62,697 nucleotides of DNA, from positions 1 through 62,697 of the forward strand of contig NZ_JANINI010000016.1 in the NCBI RefSeq assembly GCF_024580145.1, in the 5' to 3' direction. The DNA is from Methyloversatilis sp. XJ19-49. GTDB taxonomy: Bacteria; Pseudomonadota; Gammaproteobacteria; Burkholderiales; Rhodocyclaceae. Made by a program: the position numbers and the translations under genes. The notes beneath the pieces were generated by a model. It made no database searches. It saw only the letters and a program-made list of their open reading frames with translations, and had not been told where the DNA came from. Below are positions 36,954-44,739 of this stretch, one piece after another; position 1 is the first letter of the stretch, and each line of letters opens with the position of its first letter.

Positions 36954-37772
36954 TTACTCCTCTTGCTTGCTGACTGTTTGTGCGTAACGACGAATGACCG
37001 GCAGCTGTTTTGCGAGGCTGGAATCGACCAGCGACGGCAGCATACGGTTGATCCGGACGAAAAGGCGTTCCGGCCAGCCGAGATGAGCTTCCGGCCGCCG
37101 GTTGTCGAGCAGCGCCAGCAGCGCCTGCGCGACCGTCTCAGGTGTATCGCTGGCGACGCCGAGCTCGCGGTTCAGCGCGACCTGCGCCGGGCTGTTCAAT
37201 GTGGTCTGCGTGGCACGCGGAGCGAGGTACTGCAGTTCGATGCGGCTGCCGGCCAGTTCGCGTCGCAGCGCTTCGCTGAAGCCGCGCAGCGCGAACTTGC
37301 TCGCGCAGTAGGCGACGCTGCCCGGGTGCCCGATGTCGCCCAGGATGGAGCCGATGTTCACCACGCGCGCCTTCTTCTGCCGGTGCAGCAGCGGCAGCAG
37401 CGCGTGTACCAGCAGCATCGGCGCCAGCGCGTTGGTGTGCAGGATGCGTTCGATCTGTTCCGCTGACTGGTCCTCGAACCATGCAAGCTGGCCGACCCCG
37501 GCGTTGTTGATCAGCAGGTCTGCGCCGCCCGGCAGTGCTTCGGCGGCGGCCAGTACGGCGCCCCGGCCCGATGCAGCGGTCAGATCGGCGCGGACGATGC
37601 GCGCGTCCAGCGCCGGAAATGCGAACGTCAGCTCGGCCTGCAACGCCGCCAGTTTCACCACGTCGCGGCCGACCAGCAGCACTGCCGCGCAGCGCGGGGC
37701 AAGCGCCTTGGCGATCGCTGCGCCGATGCCGCCGGTCGCGCCGGTCAGCACCACGCGAAGATCTGCCTTCAT
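36954..37772 (-). CDS. Short-chain dehydrogenase/reductase (SDR)
   Basis: 272 residues, classical SDR. The nucleotide-binding TGATGGIGAAIA and the structural NNAG (INNAGVGQLAW) are present. The catalytic Ser is in NIGSILGDIG and Tyr-Lys in YCASK. GRDVVK after the second strand suggests NADP(H) preference. The C-terminal tail (FVRINRMLPSLVDSSLAKQL) is amphipathic and could touch the membrane, as in acyl-chain-acting SDRs. Its start overlaps the stop of the haem-oxygenase-like gene by 4 nt. Likely role: reducing or oxidising a carbonyl made by the neighbouring enzymes; substrate unknown. Confidence 0.9.
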   Translation of the reverse strand: MKADLRVVLTGATGGIGAAIAKALAPRCAAVLLVGRDVVKLAALQAELTFAFPALDARIVRADLTAASGRGAVLAAAEALPGGADLLINNAGVGQLAWFEDQSAEQIERILHTNALAPMLLVHALLPLLHRQKKARVVNIGSILGDIGHPGSVAYCASKFALRGFSEALRRELAGSRIELQYLAPRATQTTLNSPAQVALNRELGVASDTPETVAQALLALLDNRRPEAHLGWPERLFVRINRMLPSLVDSSLAKQLPVIRRYAQTVSKQEE

Positions 37773-38437
37773 GCCGCAACCGCTTCGTGCTGCGGCGTCA
37801 GCGAGCGGAACAGGTCGCCATACAGCCGATACATCACACGTGCCACATGGATGACCGCCAGCCGGTCATCCTCGTCGTCCAGGCCGTCCATCAGGGTGGC
37901 GAAGAAGCGCACGTGCTCCTGATCCAGCGAGCCGTGCGAGTTGAGGTAGCTGAAGGCGGCCGGCGGCAGATGCAGGCTGCGCGCGATGCGCTCGGCCGCA
38001 GTGGTCGCAATCGACACGCTGGTGCCTTCGAGCACATGAACCATGCCGAAGAATCCGACCGGATTCTTGCGCGCAATCCAGTCGTGTGCGTAGGCCACCA
38101 TCAGTTCGGCCTCGACCCCGGGCTCGGCGTTGCGGGCAGCTTCGCGCTGGCCGCCGCAGGCCGCGATGTCGTCGAGTATCCATTCCTCGTGGCCGATCTC
38201 CTCGTCGATGTACTCGGCAATGGCGTGCCGCAGCGCTTCGTGCCGCGCCGGCAGGCGCGCGCCGCAGGCCATCAGCAGCGGCACCGTGTGCCGGACGTGA
38301 TGAAAGGCCTGACCGAGGAAGGCACGATACTGCGGCAACGTCACGCGACCGGACACAGCGTCCTGCAGGATGGGAGCGCTCAGAAGGTGGGCGCGTTCGG
38401 CAGCGGTTTCGCGCTGCAGGCGTTCATGAAACGACAT
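37769..38437 (-). CDS. Haem-oxygenase-like diiron oxidase (iron-containing redox enzyme family)
   Basis: 222 residues, all helical, of the TenA/PqqC/CADD-like fold. Candidate metal ligands are His83 with Glu79 or Glu80 (DEEIGHEEW), Glu137 (VHVLEGTS) and His168, Asp172, His175 (HGSLDQEH, an H-x3-D-x2-H pattern). These spacings fit the HDO superfamily of diiron oxygenases, such as CADD and UndA. Such enzymes cleave or oxidise small substrates, including fatty acids and amino acids, using dioxygen. ATG 38437 overlaps the end of the adenylate-forming gene by 14 nt, and its stop overlaps the SDR start by 4 nt. Substrate unknown; decarboxylation of an activated acyl chain is one possibility. Confidence 0.82.
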   Translation of the reverse strand: MSFHERLQRETAAERAHLLSAPILQDAVSGRVTLPQYRAFLGQAFHHVRHTVPLLMACGARLPARHEALRHAIAEYIDEEIGHEEWILDDIAACGGQREAARNAEPGVEAELMVAYAHDWIARKNPVGFFGMVHVLEGTSVSIATTAAERIARSLHLPPAAFSYLNSHGSLDQEHVRFFATLMDGLDDEDDRLAVIHVARVMYRLYGDLFRSLTPQHEAVAA

Positions 38438-39899
38438 CGGGAAAGGTCTCCGCAGTGAAGGGAAAGTGTGCTTCGGGAGGGGCTTCGTACATCGCACCGA
38501 GTCGATCGCCGTAGGCTCGGAAGATCGGTTCACGGCGCACGCGGCCGTTGTCGGTTGCCTGCCGGTTTAGCGCAGAGAAAGGCGCGTCGGCACGCAGCCA
38601 GTGAATGATCCGGGCGTAATCGGGCAGGCGGTCGTTGGCCGCGCGCACCACGGCGGCGAGCCCTTCGTCGGTCACCTCGCCGCGCGCAACGATGACGGCG
38701 CACAGCCCGGGCCGACCTTCGCCGAACACGACCGCCTGCGCCACCGCAGGTGCGGCCAGCAGTTCTGCTTCCGGCCATTCGGGCGCCACGTTGCGACCGA
38801 AGCCGGTAATGATCTGATGCTTGATGCGGCCGGTGACGTGCAGACAGCCGCGCGCATCTACGCAGCCGATGTCGCCGGTGTGCAACGGTCCGTCGGCCGG
38901 TGCGGCGGCGCCCAGATAGCCGGCCAGTCGGCTGCCGTGCAGAAGGATTTCTCCATCCGCCGCGATTTCTGCACGCAAGTGGGGCAGCACCCGGCCAACC
39001 GCGCCGGGCGCATCGTCCGGACGGTTAAGCGCCACGACCGAACCCGCTTCGGACAGGCCATATCCTTCGCACGCCGGAAAACCGAGCGCCCGCGCACGCG
39101 TGATCAGATCGGGCGACACCCGGGCGCCACCGACCGCGACCAGCTTCAGGCTGCGCGGTACCGCTGCGCCAGCCTCGGCGGCGGCCACCAGCGCGGTCAG
39201 CATCTGCGGCAGCAGGATGACGCTGTCCGGCTGCCAGAGATGCAGCGCAGCCAGTGCCGCCCGCACGTCGAAACTGCTCGAACCATGCAATCCGACGTCC
39301 GCCAGCGGCAGCACGACGCATTCGCCATCGAGCGCGAGGGCCACATCGGCGCCCGCCACATTTTCAAGCAGCACGGCCAGCGGCAGCATGCACAGGTGGC
39401 GCCGGATGCCCAGTTCGCGTGCAACCTGCACCAGCGAACCGGTGACCGCCGACAGTTGCGCCGCCGTCAGGCAGACCCCTTTGGGCTGGCCGGTCGTACC
39501 CGACGTGAAGGTGATCTTGGTGGTCATCGGCGGGACGACGACCACCGGTTCAGTGCGCCGTGTCCACATCGACAGACCATGCGACGACTTTGTGTCGGCG
39601 CTCCACCCGAGACGCGCTGCGCGTGACGGGTCATCCGTCAGCAGCACCGGCGCACCGGCGGCATCAAGCGCGTGCCGGCACTGCGCATCGGTGAAGAACG
39701 TTGGCAGCGGGAGGGCGATCCGGCCGGCCCCGCGGATCGCCCGATCGGCCACCAGCCAGTCGATGCCGTTGTCGGCCAGCAGCGCAACGACCCGTCCCGG
39801 GCACACAGCAAGCTGTTCGGTCAGCGCATCGACTTGGCCGGCGAAGGTCGCGCCATCGACGACGCCGTGCGCATCGATCAGGACAGCCGCAAAGCTCAC
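38424..39899 (-). CDS. AMP-binding adenylate-forming enzyme with atypical A10 motif
   Basis: 491 residues from GTG 39899, which overlaps the stop of the upstream gene (GTGA). Conserved adenylation motifs: ITFTSGTTGQPKGV (phosphate loop), CEGYGLSEAGSVV, LHTGDIGCVDARGCLHVTGR. The C-terminal motif that normally holds the catalytic Lys (PxxxxGKxxR) reads TDNGRVRREP at about 449-458, so Arg replaces Lys. The fold is that of acyl-CoA/acyl-AMP ligases, probably handling a fatty acid; the altered Lys may mean a reduced or modified adenylation half-reaction. The frame is open to 40595 but that part is the shadow of the next gene. It is central to the proposed biosynthetic operon. Confidence 0.86.
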   Translation of the reverse strand: MSFAAVLIDAHGVVDGATFAGQVDALTEQLAVCPGRVVALLADNGIDWLVADRAIRGAGRIALPLPTFFTDAQCRHALDAAGAPVLLTDDPSRAARLGWSADTKSSHGLSMWTRRTEPVVVVPPMTTKITFTSGTTGQPKGVCLTAAQLSAVTGSLVQVARELGIRRHLCMLPLAVLLENVAGADVALALDGECVVLPLADVGLHGSSSFDVRAALAALHLWQPDSVILLPQMLTALVAAAEAGAAVPRSLKLVAVGGARVSPDLITRARALGFPACEGYGLSEAGSVVALNRPDDAPGAVGRVLPHLRAEIAADGEILLHGSRLAGYLGAAAPADGPLHTGDIGCVDARGCLHVTGRIKHQIITGFGRNVAPEWPEAELLAAPAVAQAVVFGEGRPGLCAVIVARGEVTDEGLAAVVRAANDRLPDYARIIHWLRADAPFSALNRQATDNGRVRREPIFRAYGDRLGAMYEAPPEAHFPFTAETFPDVVS

Positions 39900-40567
39900 G
39901 CGGCGTCCTCGACCACGGTGTGCAGGCCGCTGGCAATGCGCCCGACCATGACGGTCGGGCTGTTGCGGTAGTAGTTGCCCCAGTTGCCGACACCGTCGCG
40001 CAGCCGCGCCGGGTCGGCCACCGCCACCGGAAAGATCGGAATACCGAGGCGCACGAATGAATTGGCCAGCGCGCGCGTGGCCGTGAACACCACGTAATCC
40101 AGGCCCTGCGCGTAGAAGTGCTGCGTGGCGAGTGCAATCAGCAGGCGCCCCAGTCCGGCGGACGTCGACGCCATATTGCCCACTTCGGCCACCGCAGCGC
40201 GGGCGACCCGCTCGCCCAGCACGCCGCCCAGCGCGCTTTCGAGCGGTACATCGAGATACTGTTCGATGAACACCGGACGTGCGCCCGGCAGGCTGTAGCC
40301 CAGACCGGCCGCCCATTGGCCATCGCTGTTGCGCACACCCAGCAGCGTGTCGGCAAAGTGCGTGATCACCGCGCCGTAGCCGCGGAAAAAACAGCCGGCG
40401 ATGAAGCGTTCGAGCGCGGCGCGTTCCGGGTGCAGGCGGCCGACGACTTCGAGCGCCGGGTCGGACAGCGCGGGCGCCATGCCGCGACCCAGCACGCACG
40501 CACGCACACCAGCGGAATGCACAGCGGACTTTCCTGCAAGGGTACTCAGTGTTGCGGCCTGGTTCAT
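39896..40567 (-). CDS. Thermostable haemolysin-family protein (GNAT-like)
   Basis: 223 residues. Recognised as the thermostable haemolysin family (named after Vibrio delta-VPH) by FIAGCFFRGYGAVITHFADT, PVFIEQYLDVPLE, VAEVGNMAS and ALATQHFYAQGLDYVVFTAT. The family's fold resembles GNAT and acyl-homoserine-lactone synthase acyltransferases, and its haemolysin name is probably misleading. GGAGG lies 8 nt before ATG 40567. It is the first gene of the run and is coupled by 4 nt to the adenylate-forming gene. A role as acyltransferase, joining an activated acyl group to an unknown acceptor, fits the neighbourhood but is inferred. Confidence 0.82.
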   Translation of the reverse strand: MNQAATLSTLAGKSAVHSAGVRACVLGRGMAPALSDPALEVVGRLHPERAALERFIAGCFFRGYGAVITHFADTLLGVRNSDGQWAAGLGYSLPGARPVFIEQYLDVPLESALGGVLGERVARAAVAEVGNMASTSAGLGRLLIALATQHFYAQGLDYVVFTATRALANSFVRLGIPIFPVAVADPARLRDGVGNWGNYYRNSPTVMVGRIASGLHTVVEDAA

Positions 40568-40606
40568 CGCATGCCTCCATTGGGATGGAGGGCATGTTTG
40601 CCGGCT

Positions 40607-40626
40607 AACATTAATGGAGACTTAAG
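40607..40626 (-). promoter_or_regulatory. Candidate PmrA/QseB-type box upstream of the haemolysin-family operon
   Basis: On the minus strand, CTTAAGTCT (40626-40618) and ATTAATGTT (40615-40607) form a direct repeat with an 11-nt period, close to the tandem (C/T)TTAA(T/G)GTT half-sites of PmrA-like regulators. It lies about 40 nt before the first gene of the operon that ends with such a regulator. No clear -10 is assigned. The intergenic gap to pepP is shared, so pepP could also be affected. Confidence 0.5.
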
Positions 40627-40737
40627 CAAATCCGGCGCGACATGAAACAGGACATTTCGGGACCGGATGCCGTACGAGGAAGCGGAACGCATTCCGGGGT
40701 CCCAGGTCTGTTGGCATTAAACTCCTTACCTGATCGA

Positions 40738-42078
40738 ATGCCGGAACCCGTCATGCACCCCTATTCCGAACGCCGCGCCCGCCTGATCGAACGCATGGGC
40801 AGCGGCGTCGCCGTGATCGCCACGGCCCCCGAACACCTGCGCAACCGCGACACCCACTACGGCTACCGCCACGACAGCTACTTCTATTACCTGACCGGAT
40901 TCAGCGAGCCGGAGGCGGTTCTGGTGCTGATCGCCGGCGATGCACCCCGCTCCATCCTGTTCTGCCGCGAAAAGAACGAAGAACGCGAAATCTGGGACGG
41001 CTGGCGTCACGGACCCGACGCGGCACGCGAGCAGTTCGGCTTCGACGAGGCGCACTGCTACGCCGAACTCGACGCGAAGCTGGCCGAGCTGATCGCCAAC
41101 CAGCCGCGCCTGCACTACGTCATCGGCGAAGACGCCGCGTGGGACAACCGCATGATGGCGGCGCTCAATGCAGTGCGCGCGCAGAGCCGCGCCGGCAAGT
41201 TCGCCCCTTCGGAACTGCTGGACATCCGCCAGCCGCTGGACGACATGCGGCTGATCAAGGACGCGCATGAACTGGACATCATGCGGCGCGCGGCCGAAAT
41301 TTCCGCCCGCGCACACCGGCGCGCCATGCAGGCCACGCGGCCGGGCGCCTTCGAGTACGAAATCGAGGCCGAATTGCTGTACGAATTCCGTCGCTCCGGC
41401 TCGGAAGCCCCCGCCTATGGCTCGATCGTGGCGGGTGGCGCCAACGCCTGCGTGCTGCATTACGTGTCGAACAACGCCCCCCTGCGCGACGGCGATCTGC
41501 TGCTGATCGACGCCGGCTGCGAGCTCGGCGGCTATGCGTCAGACGTCACCCGCGCCTGGCCGGTGAATGGGTGCTACAGCGCGGCCCAGCGCGACCTGTA
41601 CCAGCTCGTGCTGGCCGCCCAGGACGCCGCGTTTGCCGCGGTGCGGCCGGGCGCACGATTCATCGACTATCACGACGCTGCCGTGCGCGTGCTTGCCCAG
41701 GGCTTCGTCGACCTGAACATGCTCGCAGGCAGCGCCGATAGCGTGATCGAACAGGGCACCTACAAACGTTTCTACATGCACCGCACGGGCCACTGGCTGG
41801 GCATGGACGTGCATGACGCCGGCGAGTACCGACCCCGACCGGGCAGCGCCGGCGCCGGCGAGCAGGACTGGCGCGCACTCGAAGCCGGCATGGTGCTCAC
41901 CGTGGAGCCCGGCTGCTACGTGCGCCCGGCCGACGGCGTACCGGAAGCGTTCTGGAACATCGGCATCCGCATCGAAGATGACGTAGTCGTGACTGCCGAC
42001 GGCTGCGACATCTATACCTCGGCCACGCCGAAGACGATCGTCGAGGTCGAAGCCGTCATGCGCGAGGCGCGTGGATGA
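40738..42078 (+). CDS. pepP: Xaa-Pro aminopeptidase (aminopeptidase P)
   Basis: 446 residues from ATG 40738; ATG 40753 (MHPYSERRARL) is equally good and a further ATG at 40642 adds an unlikely extension. The N-terminal domain has YRHDSYFYYLTGFSEPEAV. The M24 pita-bread domain shows five metal ligands: Asp in LLIDAGCELGGYASDVTRAW (two), His in RTGHWLGMDVHD, Glu in LTVEPGCY and Glu in IGIRIEDDV. It removes N-terminal residues before proline. The stop overlaps ubiH by 4 nt, matching the pepP-ubiH order of Escherichia coli. No strong ribosome-binding site is seen at any of the starts. Confidence 0.93.
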   Translation: MPEPVMHPYSERRARLIERMGSGVAVIATAPEHLRNRDTHYGYRHDSYFYYLTGFSEPEAVLVLIAGDAPRSILFCREKNEEREIWDGWRHGPDAAREQFGFDEAHCYAELDAKLAELIANQPRLHYVIGEDAAWDNRMMAALNAVRAQSRAGKFAPSELLDIRQPLDDMRLIKDAHELDIMRRAAEISARAHRRAMQATRPGAFEYEIEAELLYEFRRSGSEAPAYGSIVAGGANACVLHYVSNNAPLRDGDLLLIDAGCELGGYASDVTRAWPVNGCYSAAQRDLYQLVLAAQDAAFAAVRPGARFIDYHDAAVRVLAQGFVDLNMLAGSADSVIEQGTYKRFYMHRTGHWLGMDVHDAGEYRPRPGSAGAGEQDWRALEAGMVLTVEPGCYVRPADGVPEAFWNIGIRIEDDVVVTADGCDIYTSATPKTIVEVEAVMREARG

Positions 42079-43250
42079 CTGACGCAGCGACAGCATCCGT
42101 GCGCGATGCGGTCATCGTCGGCGCCGGCCCGATCGGGCTGGCCGCCGGCTGCGCGCTGCGCGCAGCCGGGCTGGATGTGACGGTGCTGGACGCCGGGCCC
42201 GGCGGACGCGCGCTCGATGACACACGTGTGATCGCGCTGTCGGCCGGCTCGCGCGACATCCTGCGGGGCCTGCAAGCCTGGCCGGATGCCGACACGACGC
42301 CGATCCGGCGCATCCATATATCGCAGCGCGGGCACCTGGGCCGCACCGAACTGCGCGCCGAAGACTTCCGTCTCGAGGCGCTCGGCCATGTGGCGCGTGC
42401 GGGCACGCTGGTGCGCGCGCTGCGCGAACGCGCCGGGCAGATCGGCCTGACCGTGCAGCACGGCAGCGCGGTGCTCGGTGCGCACGAAGGCGACGAAACG
42501 GTGCATGTACGCACGGCGGGGGGCGACCTGATGGCGCACGCACTGCTCTGGTGCGAAGGGCGCATCACTGACGACGAGGCGCTGTCGCAACAGCGCGACT
42601 ACGACCAGCACGCCGTGATTGCGCTGGTCACGCCGACCCGGCCGCACGACCACGTGGCCTATGAACGCTTCACGCCGCAGGGCCCGGTGGCGCTCTTGCC
42701 CTGCGGGCGTGATTACGCCCTTGTGTACACCTGCGCCAGTGGCGACGCACAGACGCTGATCACCGAATCCGACGCCGCCTTCGCCGCGCGCGTGAGCGAT
42801 GCGCTGGGCGGACGCGTCGAGGTTACGGCCGTCGGCCCACGCAGCGCGTGGCCATTGACCCTGCGCATGCGCCGCGACATCGTCAGCGGACGTCAGGTCT
42901 GGCTGGGCAATGCGGCGCAGACACTGCACCCGGTGGCCGGCCAGGGCCTCAACCTCGGCCTGCGCGATGTCGCCCAGTTGTCCGCCTGCCTGCTGCCTGC
43001 GCTGGCGAGGCATTCCGACGATCCGGCCGTGGCGCTGCAGGCGTACGCCCGGCTGCGCCGCGCCGACCGGATAGCCACCGGCCGGTTCACCGACGGACTG
43101 GTGCGCATCTTCGGCTTCGGGAGTACGCATCCCGGGCTGGGCGCACTCGCCGGCCATGCGCGGGGCGCCGCGCTGGCGCTGCTGGATGCCTGTCCGCCGG
43201 CCCGTCAGTTCATCGGCCGGCGCATGATGTTCGGCGCGCGCGGCTGGTAG
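42075..43250 (+). CDS. ubiH: FAD-dependent ubiquinone hydroxylase (UbiH type)
   Basis: 391 residues of the UbiH/UbiI/COQ6 family. FAD-binding GAGPIGLAAG is at the N-terminus. The second motif, LGNAAQTLHPVAGQGLNLGLRD, has GN rather than GD, exactly as in E. coli UbiH, which favours ubiH over ubiF or ubiI. The enzyme hydroxylates the ring of a ubiquinone precursor in the Ubi complex. Translation is coupled to pepP through an ATGA overlap. Respiratory quinone is the electron sink for methylotrophic growth. Ring position (C6) is inferred from UbiH. Confidence 0.88.
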   Translation: MTDAATASVRDAVIVGAGPIGLAAGCALRAAGLDVTVLDAGPGGRALDDTRVIALSAGSRDILRGLQAWPDADTTPIRRIHISQRGHLGRTELRAEDFRLEALGHVARAGTLVRALRERAGQIGLTVQHGSAVLGAHEGDETVHVRTAGGDLMAHALLWCEGRITDDEALSQQRDYDQHAVIALVTPTRPHDHVAYERFTPQGPVALLPCGRDYALVYTCASGDAQTLITESDAAFAARVSDALGGRVEVTAVGPRSAWPLTLRMRRDIVSGRQVWLGNAAQTLHPVAGQGLNLGLRDVAQLSACLLPALARHSDDPAVALQAYARLRRADRIATGRFTDGLVRIFGFGSTHPGLGALAGHARGAALALLDACPPARQFIGRRMMFGARGW

Positions 43251-43318
43251 CCACGGCCGACAGAAATTTCGACCGCATTTGCGTGACGGACACGCTTCGC
43301 CCCGGCCGCGCATCGGGT

Positions 43319-43324
43319 TAGAAT
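43319..43324 (+). promoter_or_regulatory. -10-like TAGAAT of the dusB-fis operon
   Basis: TAGAATCG lies 36 nt before ATG 43360, with a poor -35 (TTCGCC at 43296-43301, 17-nt spacer). In E. coli dusB-fis is driven by a strong, growth-rate-controlled promoter; a GC-rich stretch just after the -10 (CGCGCCCC) would fit stringent control. Confidence 0.45.
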
Positions 43325-43359
43325 CGCGCCCCTGTTCGTCTGCAATGCCCCCGCACCCC

Positions 43360-44394
43360 ATGCACTTCGTTGGCTTCAACCTGCGAAACAACCTGTTCGT
43401 CGCGCCCATGGCCGGCGTGACCGACCGCCCTTTCCGCCAGCTGTGCAAGAAGCTGGGCGCAGGGCTGGCCGTGTCCGAAATGGTCACGTCGAATTCGCTG
43501 CTGTACGGCAGTGCGAAGACGCAGCGCCGCGCGAACCACGACGGCGAAGTGGCGCCGATTTCGGTGCAGATCGCCGGCGCCGACCCGAAGATGATGGGTG
43601 ACGCCGCGCGCCACAACGTCGATCGCGGTGCCCAGATCATCGACATCAACATGGGCTGTCCGGCCAAGAAGATCTGCAACGTGATGGCCGGCTCGGCGCT
43701 CATGCAGGACGAGCCGCTGGTCGAGCGCATTCTCGAAGCCGTCGTGCGGGCAGTGCCGGACACCCCGGTCACGCTGAAGATGCGCACCGGCTGGAACCGC
43801 GACAACAGGAACGCCCCGATGCTGGCGCGCGTGGCCGAACAGTGCGGCATCCGCGCGCTGGCCATCCATGGCCGCACGCGTGCCGACCAATACACCGGCC
43901 AGGCCGAGTACGACACCATCCGCGCGGTCAAGGCTGCGGTGAACATTCCGGTGATCGCCAATGGCGACATCACGACGCCGCAGAAGGCGCGCGACGTGCT
44001 CTCCATCAGCGGCGCGGACGGCGTGATGGTCGGCCGCGCCGCGCAGGGCCGGCCATGGATCTTCCGCGAGATCGAACACTTCCTGGCCACCGGCGAGCTG
44101 CTGGCGCCGCCCGAAGTGTCGGAAATCCATCGCGTGTGCCGCGAGCACATCGAAGACCTCTACGGTTTCTATGGCATCGAGTCGGGCGTGCGCATCGCCC
44201 GCAAGCACATCTCCTGGTACACCAAGGGGCTCATCGGGTCAGCCGCCTTCCGCCACGCGATGAACCAGCTCGAAGGCACCGACCGGCAACTGGCGGCAAT
44301 CGACGAATTCTTCGGCCGCATGGCGGCCGACAACCATCGTCTGGCCTACGAGCCGGGTGCACTGGACGAACACGCGCAGGAACTGGCCGCCTGA
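43360..44394 (+). CDS. dusB: tRNA-dihydrouridine synthase B
   Basis: 344 residues from ATG 43360, which gives the standard N-terminus MHFVGFNLRNNLFVAPMAGV; ATG 43345 would add five residues. FMN-binding TIM barrel with VAPMAGVTDRPFRQLC, the catalytic Cys in NMGCPAKKIC, and VMVGRAAQGRPWIF at the phosphate site. It reduces specific uridines in tRNA to dihydrouridine using NADPH. Followed 49 nt later by fis, as in enterobacteria. No anomalies. Confidence 0.95.
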   Translation: MHFVGFNLRNNLFVAPMAGVTDRPFRQLCKKLGAGLAVSEMVTSNSLLYGSAKTQRRANHDGEVAPISVQIAGADPKMMGDAARHNVDRGAQIIDINMGCPAKKICNVMAGSALMQDEPLVERILEAVVRAVPDTPVTLKMRTGWNRDNRNAPMLARVAEQCGIRALAIHGRTRADQYTGQAEYDTIRAVKAAVNIPVIANGDITTPQKARDVLSISGADGVMVGRAAQGRPWIFREIEHFLATGELLAPPEVSEIHRVCREHIEDLYGFYGIESGVRIARKHISWYTKGLIGSAAFRHAMNQLEGTDRQLAAIDEFFGRMAADNHRLAYEPGALDEHAQELAA

Positions 44395-44443
44395 TCGCTC
44401 AACAGGGCGACGGAGCAGGCTGGACCATCAGGGAGATGCCGCC

Positions 44444-44680
44444 ATGAGCGGACGGAGTGATATTGCCGAGTGCATCCGCCATTCGCTGGAACGCTACTTC
44501 CAGGATCTGGATGGCGAGGCCGCGAGCGGAATCTATGACATGGTGCTCAGACAGATGGAGCGACCCATGCTCGAAGTGGTGATGCGCGAAGCCGAAGGCA
44601 ACCAGACGCGCGCCGCCGACATGCTGGGCATGAACCGCAACACCCTGCGGCGCAAGCTGAACGATCACGGCATGATCTAG
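44444..44680 (+). CDS. fis: Fis-family nucleoid protein
   Basis: 78 residues with the C-terminal Fis/NtrC helix-turn-helix intact: [28 protein letters not shown]. The N-terminal part is shorter than in E. coli (98 residues), as in other betaproteobacteria. ATG 44444 has GGGAG at 44431-44435. Fis bends DNA and activates rRNA and other growth genes; it also serves recombination. Its place after dusB in the same transcript is conserved. It lies 59 nt before purH. Confidence 0.94.
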   Translation: MSGRSDIAECIRHSLERYFQDLDGEAASGIYDMVLRQMERPMLEVVMREAEGNQTRAADMLGMNRNTLRRKLNDHGMI

Positions 44681-44739
44681 CCCATCCATTCCTCTCCGCC
44701 CCATCCCGCACCGCCCTCAACCCCCTCCCGGAAAAGCGC

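Noticed and set aside
39900-40595. N-terminal extension of the AMP-binding protein to 40595
   Set aside because: That part is the out-of-frame reading of the thermostable haemolysin-family gene; the GTGA overlap at 39896-39899 gives a normal start.
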